Origin: Rubrobacter sp.
GTDB lineage: Bacteria; Chloroflexota; Chloroflexia; Thermobaculales; Thermobaculaceae
Direction: 5' to 3'
Assembly (NCBI GenBank): GCA_016781845.1
Contig: JADDPP010000322.1
Coordinates: forward strand, 1-33,851
DNA: 33,851 nucleotides
This document shows positions 15,817-23,111 of the stretch, piece by piece (position 1 is the stretch's first letter; each line of letters opens with the position of its first letter). The notes below the pieces were generated by a model, which was given only the letters and a program-made list of their open reading frames with translations, was not told the origin of the DNA and searched no databases. Position numbers and translations under genes: made by a program.

Positions 15817-18315
15817 CTAGCACTCAGAGTGACCGCAGACGATGCACTTGCGGCAGCCTTCCTGGTGGACGAGGCTGTTGCAGCCGCAGCCGGGGCAGAG
15901 GTTGCCGGTTAGCTGCACCGTCTTCTCCAGCAGCTGCTGCGGCGTCACCGTCGCGGGAACAGAGGCGAGCTTCGAGCCGTTGCCGTTCGTGCCTGCACCG
16001 TGCCCGCCGTTCGTCTCCGGCTCTGCAGGATTTACGGCGGGCGGCTGCGGTGCGGGCACCGCGCCCGCATGCCCGTCGCTACCTGCCGTCGGCGCGCTCT
16101 TCTCGCGCTCCAGGTGCTTGATGAGCGCCTGGCCAACGGCGTCCGGCAGGCTCTTGACCTGCCCCTGCCCGAAGCCAACTGTGCGGCTGCCGCCGATGCC
16201 GCGCAGTTGGTCCGCCATCTCCCACGCGCGTTGGTCAGCGGTCATCGGGCTCGGGAGCTGCAGGTTCAGGCTGATGAGCCTGCCCAGTGCCTCCGCCATC
16301 GCGGCGATGTCCGTGCCGGCTTTGCCGAGGTTGATGAAGATCTCGAGCAGCCCGGTCTCGTCCGAGTTCAGCGTGATGTTCACCTTGCCCTCGGGAGCGC
16401 GTACTTGCCGGGTGTATCCCTGCACCACCATTGGTCGCGACTTGATCTCCGGCTTGAGGTCGGGGACGACAGGCGCGGGCACTCTCTCCACGGCCTGCTT
16501 GACCTCCTGCGGCTGGCTCGCGGGCTCCGCTTTCTTCTCCGTGACCGCTTCGAGGACCGCGTCGCGGCTGCCCTGGCGATAGTACGTAACGCCCTTGCAG
16601 CCCAAGTCGTACGCGTCCAGGTACAGTTGCTCTACGAACTCGATCGTGTCCGTCGAGGGGCCGTTCACCGTCTTCGAGATCGACGAGTCGGTGTACTTCT
16701 GCACCACGGCCTGGATTGCGATGTGCTCGTGCGGCGTGAGGTCGCCGGAGGCCACGAAGTAATCCGGCAACTCCTCGTCCGGGTTCGCGTCCTTCCACTC
16801 CTGCGCGAGCGGGTGGTAGAGAACGTGCTCGCCCAGCCGATCCTTGCGCTTTGTAACGAACGCGAACACAGGCTCGATGCCGGAGTTGACGCCCGCCAGC
16901 GAGGACGTTGTGCCGGTAGGCGCCTGGGTGAGCAGGACGCCGTTGCGGATGCCGTGCTCCGCTATCTGGTCCTGGACGTGCTGCGGCAGCTGCCTGATGA
17001 AGTCACCCTGCATGAACTTCTCGCGGTCGAACCTGGGGAAAGGCCCCTTCTCTGCGGCGAGCTGCGCGCTCTCCTCGTACGCGGCGTCGCGGATCGTCCT
17101 GTAGATCTGCTCGACCACCGGCATCGCCTCGTCGCTGCCATAGCGCAGGCCGAGCTTGATGAGCACGTCGGCGATCCCTATTGTGCCCAGCCCCGTGCGA
17201 CGCGTGCCGTTCTGCTGTGCCTCGCGGTTCTCGTCGAACGGGTAGTTCGTAGCATCAATCACGTCATCCAGGAAGCGGATAGCTGTCCTCGATGCCTGCG
17301 CGAGGTCCTCGTAGTCGAAATACGTCTCACCGTCGAGCTGTTTGACGAACGATACGAGGTTGAGCGCCCCAAGGTTGCATACCCCGTACGGCGGAAGTCC
17401 CTGCTCTCCGCACGGATTTACGCAGCGTATGTTCTCGAAGTACCAGGTGTTCGAGCGCTTATTGTACTGGTCCATGAAGACTACGCCCGGTTCGGCGTAC
17501 GCCCAGGCGCTCTCGGCTATCTTGCGCCACAGGTCGCGCGCGCGGATGGTCCTCCAGACCTCCCCCTTCCACTTCAGGTCCCACGGCCTGTCTTCCTTCA
17601 CGGCCTGCATGAACGCATCGCTGACACAGACGGAGAGGTTCGCGTGGTCAATGTGCCCTGGGTTCTTGCGCTTGTACTCGACGAACTCCTCCACATCCGG
17701 ATGGTCGTCGTCAAGCATCAGCATGAGCGCGCCACGGCGCGAGCCGCCCTGGATGATGACTTTGCCGGTCATGTCCGAGTAGAGGATGCCCCACGAGCAC
17801 GGGCCGGAGGCTGTACCGTTTACCGTCTTGATGTACGCGCCACGGGGCCGCAGTGTGGAGAGGTTGACGCCTACGCCACCTGAGCGGCGCATTATCTCAG
17901 CCGCAATCGAGATGTTGGCGAAGATGCCCTGCACCGAGTCCTCAGGGCTCGGGATCACGAAGCAGTTGTAGTAGGTGACGTCCGTGCCCGAACCTGCGCC
18001 GGAGAGGATGCGGCCGCCCGGCACGAAGCGGAAGTCCGAAAGCACGTCGTAGAACCTGTGGGTCCACTCCGCGCGGCGCTCCTCGGACTCAACGGAGGCG
18101 ATGGCCTTGGCGACGCGCAGCCACATCTGCTCCGGGTAATGCTCGACAGGCTTGCCCTCCGAGTCCTTGATGGCGTACCGGTCGAGAAAGATCTTCTCTC
18201 GGTAGCCAGTGAGGGCGGTCGCCTCACGCCTGTGTATGAGGGATCGCACCTCGGCATCGAGCTGTTCGACGCTCTGGCCGGAGTACATCCCGGTAGGTCT
18301 CGCGGTGTTAGCCAT
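15817..18315 (-). CDS. nrdJ: Adenosylcobalamin-dependent (class II) ribonucleoside-diphosphate reductase
   Basis: Reduces ribonucleotides to deoxyribonucleotides using a B12-generated thiyl radical, without oxygen or an NrdB partner. The 832-residue chain shows the radical-site motif NPCGEQ (N300, C302, E304), the redox cysteines C118 (YYNCFVIPSPEDS) and C313 (YGVCNLGALNL), RSGGVGVNLSTLRPRGA, and GTTSSLAGVNSGIEP. The spacing C302-C313 equals that known in Thermotoga NrdJ. A variable Pro/Ala-rich linker leads to a C-terminal cysteine-rich tail (CPGCGCNSL ... CIVCGHSEC) used to re-reduce the active site and possibly bind zinc. ATG start with AAGGAAGGG upstream. It lies downstream of nrdR with two NrdR boxes and a DnaA box in front. 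Confidence 0.95.
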   Translation of the reverse strand: MANTARPTGMYSGQSVEQLDAEVRSLIHRREATALTGYREKIFLDRYAIKDSEGKPVEHYPEQMWLRVAKAIASVESEERRAEWTHRFYDVLSDFRFVPGGRILSGAGSGTDVTYYNCFVIPSPEDSVQGIFANISIAAEIMRRSGGVGVNLSTLRPRGAYIKTVNGTASGPCSWGILYSDMTGKVIIQGGSRRGALMLMLDDDHPDVEEFVEYKRKNPGHIDHANLSVCVSDAFMQAVKEDRPWDLKWKGEVWRTIRARDLWRKIAESAWAYAEPGVVFMDQYNKRSNTWYFENIRCVNPCGEQGLPPYGVCNLGALNLVSFVKQLDGETYFDYEDLAQASRTAIRFLDDVIDATNYPFDENREAQQNGTRRTGLGTIGIADVLIKLGLRYGSDEAMPVVEQIYRTIRDAAYEESAQLAAEKGPFPRFDREKFMQGDFIRQLPQHVQDQIAEHGIRNGVLLTQAPTGTTSSLAGVNSGIEPVFAFVTKRKDRLGEHVLYHPLAQEWKDANPDEELPDYFVASGDLTPHEHIAIQAVVQKYTDSSISKTVNGPSTDTIEFVEQLYLDAYDLGCKGVTYYRQGSRDAVLEAVTEKKAEPASQPQEVKQAVERVPAPVVPDLKPEIKSRPMVVQGYTRQVRAPEGKVNITLNSDETGLLEIFINLGKAGTDIAAMAEALGRLISLNLQLPSPMTADQRAWEMADQLRGIGGSRTVGFGQGQVKSLPDAVGQALIKHLEREKSAPTAGSDGHAGAVPAPQPPAVNPAEPETNGGHGAGTNGNGSKLASVPATVTPQQLLEKTVQLTGNLCPGCGCNSLVHQEGCRKCIVCGHSEC

Positions 18316-18375
18316 TCATCCCTTCCTTTCGCGCCGTCCTGTCCGCCCTACGTCGCTCTCGGGCGCATCGCCGGC

Positions 18376-18422
18376 CTACTATATATCGTGTTACCGCAAG
18401 GAGCGAACACAATTTATAGGTT
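18376..18422 (-). promoter_or_regulatory. Pair of NrdR boxes upstream of nrdJ
   Basis: CTACTATATATCGTGT (18376-18391) and ACACAATTTATAGGTT (18407-18422) each match 13 of 16 positions of the NrdR consensus ACACWATATATWGTGT. Their starts are 31 bp apart, three helical turns, the spacing typical of functional NrdR box pairs. The AT-rich cores probably overlap the nrdJ promoter. Confidence 0.8.
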
Positions 18423-18451
18423 ATCACCGTGCGTGTGACGACACAATAGGG

Positions 18452-18460
18452 TTATCCACA
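18452..18460 (+). promoter_or_regulatory. Perfect DnaA box upstream of nrdJ
   Basis: TTATCCACA is an exact match to the DnaA consensus. It is a single site 30 bp upstream of the distal NrdR box and 6 bp from the end of nrdR. A lone box is more consistent with DnaA control of nrdJ (as known for E. coli nrdAB) than with an origin. Confidence 0.55.
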
Positions 18461-18466
18461 TGTTTT

Positions 18467-18949
18467 CTACAGATCCAGTTGGAGTTGGTCATCCGCGGGC
18501 CGGCCGGGACGCTTGACGCGCTCGACTTCCTCCAGAAAGCCGTTGACGTCCCTGAAGCGAAGGTAAACGGAGGCGAAGCGGATGTACGCGACCTCGTCGA
18601 GGTGACGCAGCCTTCGCATGACGGCCAGACCGATCTCGGTGGTCAGTATCTCCTGCCTACCGCTCCCCGCGACTTGCGCTTCCACCTCGTCCACCAGCTC
18701 CTCGATGCGAGCGGAGGAGATTGGGCGCTTCGTGCAAGCGATCCTCACGCCCTCCAGCAGCTTCGTCCGGTTCCACTCTTCGCGGGTGCCGTCACGCTTG
18801 ACGACGAGCGGCCTCAGTGTCTCCACACGTTCGTAAGTCGTGAAGCGGTTGCCGCAGTTCTCGCACAGCCGCCTCCTGCGCACCGCGTTCACGGCGTCCC
18901 TGGAGTCCACGACGCGGCTGTCTCCCGAGCCGCACTTGGGGCATCGCAA
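18467..18949 (-). CDS. nrdR: Transcriptional repressor NrdR
   Basis: ATP/dATP-sensing repressor of ribonucleotide reductase genes. The 160-residue protein starts with a zinc ribbon (C3, C6, C29, C32: MRCPKCGS ... CENCGNRFTTYERVE) followed by an ATP-cone domain (LVVKRDGTREEWNRTKLLEGV ... VAYIRFASVYLRF). The TTG start at 18949 gives the canonical N-terminus MRCPKC and has GGGAGG eight bases upstream; the frame is open further upstream but the added residues are not family-like. Its target boxes lie directly in front of nrdJ, the next gene on the same strand. Confidence 0.93.
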   Translation of the reverse strand: MRCPKCGSGDSRVVDSRDAVNAVRRRRLCENCGNRFTTYERVETLRPLVVKRDGTREEWNRTKLLEGVRIACTKRPISSARIEELVDEVEAQVAGSGRQEILTTEIGLAVMRRLRHLDEVAYIRFASVYLRFRDVNGFLEEVERVKRPGRPADDQLQLDL

Positions 18950-18957
18950 CTTTGCTG

Positions 18958-18985
18958 CCTCCCATATATAGTACGGCCTATTATA
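18958..18985 (-). promoter_or_regulatory. Probable nrdR promoter -10 and weak NrdR-box-like site
   Basis: On the minus strand a perfect TATAAT occupies 18985-18980, followed by GTACTATATATGGGAG (18974-18959), which matches 10 of 16 NrdR-consensus positions and runs into the ribosome binding site. I could not place a good -35 box. Autoregulation by NrdR is possible but only weakly supported. The remaining gap up to 19138 shows nothing clear. Confidence 0.4.
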
Positions 18986-19138
18986 CTCCACACAGGATGT
19001 TGTTGTAGCAAGGGGCTGCGAGGGCACTGCGAGAGAGCCGGAGGAGACAGGTCAATGACGTGGGGAGCGCGTGGGCGCTACGGGGCAATGCACCTATGGG
19101 TCCGCGGCGTATTGCTGTCTGTAGGTGTTGGGAGACCC

Positions 19139-19369
19139 CTACTCCTCGATGGGGCGCCCGAGGTTGCGCTGCTTGCGGTGGCGGGCTAGCTCGCCCGCGA
19201 CATCGCCCACCTGATCCTCCAGCGCTTTGCGCAGGCGCTTGAAGAGGTCCTTGCACTGGTCCTCGGGGGCATCCTTTGCGGCTTGCTTGTAGAAGTCCAC
19301 AAGCTGTCGCTGGTGCTTCAGCGCATCCTGGAGTAGCCGGTCCTGTTGCTGCACCTCTTCCTGGCTCAA
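19139..19369 (-). CDS. Small helical hypothetical protein (76 aa)
   Basis: Not recognised. The 76 residues are strongly helical and charged (VQQQDRLLQDALKHQRQLVDFYKQAAKDAPEDQ in part), resembling small ferritin-like or coiled-coil proteins, with a single Cys and a basic tail (HRKQRNLGR). The TTG start has AGGAGG at a good distance. It is divergent from tsaE; their shared 125-bp upstream region holds a 17-bp palindrome next to tsaE. Confidence 0.65.
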   Translation of the reverse strand: MSQEEVQQQDRLLQDALKHQRQLVDFYKQAAKDAPEDQCKDLFKRLRKALEDQVGDVAGELARHRKQRNLGRPIEE

Positions 19370-19470
19370 TGCGCGCCCTCCTGTATGGTGTTGCCCCTAT
19401 TCTACACTCCGCGCGCTCGGTTGCGACCCGCGCGCTAGCGCCCTGGCAGTCTGGTTCAACCGCTGTTTGC

Positions 19471-19487
19471 TACACATCGGATGTGTA
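19471..19487. promoter_or_regulatory. 17-bp perfect palindrome upstream of tsaE, candidate operator
   Basis: TACACATC-G-GATGTGTA, 8-bp perfect arms around one base, ends 7 bp before the tsaE ATG. Its size and symmetry fit a dimeric repressor site; no T-run follows, so it is not a terminator. The regulator is unknown. Confidence 0.4.
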
Positions 19488-19494
19488 ACCTATC

Positions 19495-20016
19495 ATGGTT
19501 ACGATGAGTGAGACGCTACCATACAACAGATCAGTACACACAGGCCAGCTCGTTCTCCAGAGCGCGTCTGCCGAAGAAACTATGCGCTTAGGCGCCTTGC
19601 TTGCGCCGTTGCTGCTTCCGGGGGACGTGCTGCCGCTGTGGGGCGGGTTCGGTGTGGGCAAGACCACGTTTGTGCAGGGCGTGGGGCGAGGGCTCGGCGT
19701 CGAGCGACCGGTGGTCAGCCCGTCGTTCGGTCTTGTCAACGTGTATCCCAACCCCCACGTACCCCTGTATCACCTGGACCTGTATCGGGTGAGCAGCGCC
19801 GCAGAGGCCGAGGTATTCGGGGTTGACGAGATCTTGGGTGGGGACGGCGCGGCGCTTATCGAGTGGCCCTCTGTGCTGCTGCCGAAACTGCCCTCGGAGC
19901 GCCTCGACGTGTACTTCGAGCTTGCAGTGGGGGATGAGGAGCGCACGATCCGCTTTGAGGCGGGCGGGAGGCGCGCGGTCGCGCTGCTCGATGCGCTTCA
20001 AGCGTCTGTTGGATAG
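19495..20016 (+). CDS. tsaE: tRNA threonylcarbamoyladenosine biosynthesis ATPase TsaE
   Basis: P-loop ATPase that drives turnover of the TsaB-TsaD complex in making t6A37 on ANN-decoding tRNAs. The 173-residue protein has Walker A GGFGVGKTT (50-58), SPSFGLVNVY (switch-like region), and the YHLDLYRV and IEWPSVL motifs typical of the family. The ATG at 19495 leaves a slightly long N-terminus; the ATG at 19504 is an alternative. First gene of the cluster tsaE-tsaB-rimI-tsaD, 5 bp before tsaB. Confidence 0.92.
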   Translation: MVTMSETLPYNRSVHTGQLVLQSASAEETMRLGALLAPLLLPGDVLPLWGGFGVGKTTFVQGVGRGLGVERPVVSPSFGLVNVYPNPHVPLYHLDLYRVSSAAEAEVFGVDEILGGDGAALIEWPSVLLPKLPSERLDVYFELAVGDEERTIRFEAGGRRAVALLDALQASVG

Positions 20017-20021
20017 GGCTG

Positions 20022-20672
20022 ATGTTGCTAGGGATAGACACCTCGACGGCGTGGGCAGGCATCGCGCTCCACGGGGAGAGGGGGCCGGAGGCTTCGCTGA
20101 GATGGAGGGCGGAGCGCTCGCACACCGTCCAGCTGATGCCGTGGATAGATCGGCTGCTGCAGAGCCGGGGCGTGCCCGCTGCATGCTTGACAGGCGTGGC
20201 GGTCGCGACCGGCCCCGGCTCGTTCACGGCGGTGCGAGTGGGGCTTGCGACTGCAAAGGGCATAGCGGCTAGCCTGGGAGTGCCGCTTGTCGGCGTGCCC
20301 ACACCGTTGTATACAGCATGGCCGCACCGCCACCGGGGACTGCCGATCAGAGCAGTGCTTCCGCTGGGCCGCGACCGGCTCGCAGTGGCGGCGTACAGGG
20401 TGGAACGAGAGGGCAGTCTCGTGCTTGAGTGGGCGCGCAACGTGCGTACGCAGGAGGTCGTGGAGGCAGGCGCCGTGCTCTATTGCGGTGAACTGAACGC
20501 TGACCTTCGCCTGCTGCTTGGGGACCAGCCGAAGGCTGTTGTGCCCAGTCAGGCTGAGGCGCTGCGCGACCCGGCGGTGCTCGCGGCGCTGGGATGGGAG
20601 CGGCTGATGCGCGGGGATGTAGATTCCGCTGCCAGTCTGCAGGCACTGTATCTGGAGGCTGGCGGTCTGTAA
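20022..20672 (+). CDS. tsaB: tRNA threonylcarbamoyladenosine biosynthesis protein TsaB
   Basis: Inactive ASKHA-fold paralogue of TsaD that acts as its scaffold partner. The 216 residues begin with MLLGIDTSTAWAGIAL, then HTVQLMPWIDRLL, and the family-typical GPGSFTAVRVGLATAKGIA. No metal-binding HxxxH as in TsaD, as expected. ATG start 5 bp after tsaE. A 128-bp gap precedes rimI; a 32-codon frame there from GTG 20701 is not convincing. Confidence 0.9.
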   Translation: MLLGIDTSTAWAGIALHGERGPEASLRWRAERSHTVQLMPWIDRLLQSRGVPAACLTGVAVATGPGSFTAVRVGLATAKGIAASLGVPLVGVPTPLYTAWPHRHRGLPIRAVLPLGRDRLAVAAYRVEREGSLVLEWARNVRTQEVVEAGAVLYCGELNADLRLLLGDQPKAVVPSQAEALRDPAVLAALGWERLMRGDVDSAASLQALYLEAGGL

Positions 20673-20800
20673 CGGTATGGTGTGCGGAAAGGGTGGAGCT
20701 TGTGAGTGGCGGCCCGAAGGCTTGTCCTGTGAGGGCGAGACCGCGGGTGCTTCGCCCCTACACGCTACTGGCGGGGACGGTGGTGCATGAGGGTACGTAG

Positions 20801-21427
20801 GTGCCGTACAAGATAGAGCGGATGCGTCTGGAAGACGTGCCCGAGGTGGTGGCGGTTGATCGTCGGTGTTTTTCCACCCCCTGGCCCGCCGACGCCTACC
20901 GGCGTGAGGTGACGCACCCGGAGAGGAACCTTTACATCGTGCTCCGGCGCATCGGTGAGGGACCACTCACGCAGCCGGACCCGAAGGGTGGCGGCTTCCT
21001 GACGAACATCCTTCCGTTCCTCAAGGAGGGCGAAGCGCCGAACACAGAACCGATAGTCGGGTACGCGGGGCTGTGGATCGTCAACGACGAGGCGCACGTG
21101 ACGACTATCGCCGTGCTGCCGGAGGTCCGCCGTCAGGGGCTTGGGGAGTTGCTGCTTCTCACCCTTATGGAGCACGCACGCGCGAAGGGGGCGCAGTGGG
21201 TGACGCTGGAGGCGCGTGTCTCCAACACCGGAGCGCACGCTCTGTATCGCAAGTACACCTTCAAGGATGCGGGGTACCGCCGTCGGTACTACAGTGACGA
21301 TGGTGAGGATGCGCTCGTGATGTGGTCGGACCGAGTGGATACTCTTGAGTTCGCTCGGAAGCTGGAGGAACTGCGCTCCCAACTGCAGGCGCGGCTCGAC
21401 GGCAGCCTGTTGGGGGTGTCCGTGTGA
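20801..21427 (+). CDS. rimI: GNAT N-acetyltransferase, RimI-like
   Basis: Acetyl-CoA-dependent acetyltransferase, likely acetylating the N-terminal alanine of ribosomal protein S18. The 208 residues contain the acetyl-CoA loop RRQGLG (110-115), DEAHVTTIAVLPEVR, RVSNTGAHALYRKYTF and the C-terminal YYSDDGEDALVMW, all RimI-like. It is longer than the usual ~150 residues because of an insert at about 52-83 (GEGPLTQPDPKGGGFL and on) and a C-terminal extension. GTG start. It overlaps tsaD by GTGA, a typical rimI-tsaD arrangement. Confidence 0.87.
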   Translation: MPYKIERMRLEDVPEVVAVDRRCFSTPWPADAYRREVTHPERNLYIVLRRIGEGPLTQPDPKGGGFLTNILPFLKEGEAPNTEPIVGYAGLWIVNDEAHVTTIAVLPEVRRQGLGELLLLTLMEHARAKGAQWVTLEARVSNTGAHALYRKYTFKDAGYRRRYYSDDGEDALVMWSDRVDTLEFARKLEELRSQLQARLDGSLLGVSV

Positions 21428-22422
21428 ACGTGCTTGGGCTGGAGACGAGCTGCGACGAGACTGGCGCGGCGGTGGTGAGCGATGGCACGCTCGTACTCGC
21501 GAACGTGGTTGCCTCTCAGATCGAGATACACCGCAGGTTTGGCGGCGTTGTGCCAGAGATCGCGAGCCGACAGCACGTGCTCACTATCCTGCCAACTATC
21601 GAGGAGGCGCTGGCACAGGCAAGGCTCGGCTGGGAGGACATAGACGCTGTAGCTGTCGCTCGGGGGCCTGGGCTGGTCGGCGCGCTGCTGGTGGGGGTGA
21701 ACGCGGCGAAGGGCGTGGCATGGTCGCGCGGCATCCCTCTTCTCGGCGTCAACCACATCGAGGCTCACATCTACGCTAACTGGCTTGTGAGTCCTGGCGA
21801 GCCCGCGCAGGAGCCCGCGTTTCCCCTTCTCTGCCTCGTGGTATCAGGCGGGCACACCGAGCTCGTTCTCATGCGCGACCACGGGCGGTACGAGCGACTG
21901 GGGAGGACGCTCGACGATGCGGCGGGCGAGGCGTTTGACAAGGCAGCGCGCATTCTGGGTCTGCCGTATCCGGGCGGGCCCGCCATACAGACCGCGTCGG
22001 CGGCAGCAGACGGGCGTGAGGTGGTGCTGCCGAGGGCGGAGCTGAGGGCGACGTACGACTTCAGCTTCAGTGGATTGAAGACGGCAGTGCAGCGTGTGGT
22101 GCGCGGGTCGGAGGACGTGGATGTGCCCGCAGTGGCGCGCGGCTTTCAGGAGTCGGTGACGGACATTCTAGTGCGCAAGACCGTCGCGGCCGCTGAAACG
22201 TACGGCGCAGCACAGGTGCTTGTAGCTGGCGGGGTAGCAGCGAACGCGCGCCTGCGTGAGCGTATGGGGCAGGCGTTGGGCGACCGGGTGCGCTTCCCTC
22301 GTCTAGAGTACTGTACCGACAACGCCGCGATGATAGCAGGCGTGGGATACCAACAGCTGCGGCGGGGCGAGGCAAGCGGCCTGGACATGGATGTGGACCC
22401 TGGTCTCGACCTCGCCGCGTGA
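21424..22422 (+). CDS. tsaD: tRNA N6-adenosine threonylcarbamoyltransferase TsaD
   Basis: Transfers the threonylcarbamoyl group to A37 of tRNA. The 332-residue protein has the ASKHA phosphate motif LETSCDETGAAVV, the iron-binding H111 and H115 in NHIEAHIYANW, SGGHTELVLM, DDAAGEAFDKAARIL, and VAGGVAANARLRERM, with the late metal aspartate in YCTDNAAMIA. Length and motifs are complete. GTG start overlapping rimI; its end overlaps the next frame by GTGA. Confidence 0.94.
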   Translation: MNVLGLETSCDETGAAVVSDGTLVLANVVASQIEIHRRFGGVVPEIASRQHVLTILPTIEEALAQARLGWEDIDAVAVARGPGLVGALLVGVNAAKGVAWSRGIPLLGVNHIEAHIYANWLVSPGEPAQEPAFPLLCLVVSGGHTELVLMRDHGRYERLGRTLDDAAGEAFDKAARILGLPYPGGPAIQTASAAADGREVVLPRAELRATYDFSFSGLKTAVQRVVRGSEDVDVPAVARGFQESVTDILVRKTVAAAETYGAAQVLVAGGVAANARLRERMGQALGDRVRFPRLEYCTDNAAMIAGVGYQQLRRGEASGLDMDVDPGLDLAA

Positions 22423-22943
22423 GATTACCGGGTGGTGTGACGCGCAAGAAGGCCGTAGGAGGGGCGTGGGCGGGACTCACGGGCTCGGTAGCGTACGCGC
22501 TGGCGATGTGGCTGGACCTGCGGCTTGTGCGGTACCGCTTCAACGACTTCACGCTGCTTGGCAGGCCGTTCTCGACGCGGCGGCGGGTATGGCTGCTGGT
22601 GGGCGCGGCGCTCCACCTGCTGAACGGGAGCGCCGTCGGTGTCATCTTCGCGTCGGTATGCCAGTTCTTTCCGGGCCCAGGCTGGCTTCGCGGCCTGCTC
22701 TTCGCGCAGCTGTAGAACCTGTTGCTGTGGCCGCTGATGCCGCTCGTGGACCGTTACCACCCAGGCAGGTGGGAGGGTGAGCTCGCGCCGGCATGGTCGA
22801 GGAGGAGTTTCGCTGTTGCCGTGCTGAGACATCTAGCGTACGGTCTGATCCTCGGTGCTCTGCATCGGCCGTGCGGAGGGAAAAGATACCGATTCCGGCT
22901 GCTGAGCGGTGCTTGCGCGTGCTGGGGGAATCAGAGATGGTAG
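22419..22943 (+). pseudogene. Membrane protein gene interrupted by an in-frame TAG
   Basis: The frame begins with GTG overlapping the tsaD stop and reads 98 codons with hydrophobic segments (AGLTGSVAYALAMWL, VWLLVGAALHLLNGSAVGVIF), then meets TAG at 22713-22715. The same frame continues at once with 75 sense codons that read as the same kind of protein (NLLLWPLMPLVDRYHPG, LRHLAYGLILGAL) to a TAG at 22941. This looks like one ~174-residue membrane protein with a point nonsense mutation (for example GAG to TAG); a sequencing error is the other option. I do not recognise the family. It would be the last gene of the t6A cluster. Confidence 0.65.
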
Positions 22944-23111
22944 CGGCTGCAGGTGGTGTAGATTGTCGTGTGACCCGTACCACTGAAGGTGTGAAATGTA
23001 GGGCGTTCTGGTCTGGCAATTTGGGACCGGAACCATGCATACTCAAAGTGGTTTTGGTATTCGGCATATAACTGTGCTTTGGACCCTGGTGGGAGAAAAG
23101 GTAGTTACTTC

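Noticed and set aside
18452-18460. Replication origin at the DnaA box
   Set aside because: Only a single perfect box is present, with no box cluster, AT-rich unwinding tract or dnaA/dnaN neighbours.
20594-20800. Plus-strand frame across the tsaB-rimI gap
   Set aside because: It mostly overlaps the end of tsaB; the part in the gap (from GTG 20701) is 32 codons with no motif or clear ribosome binding site.
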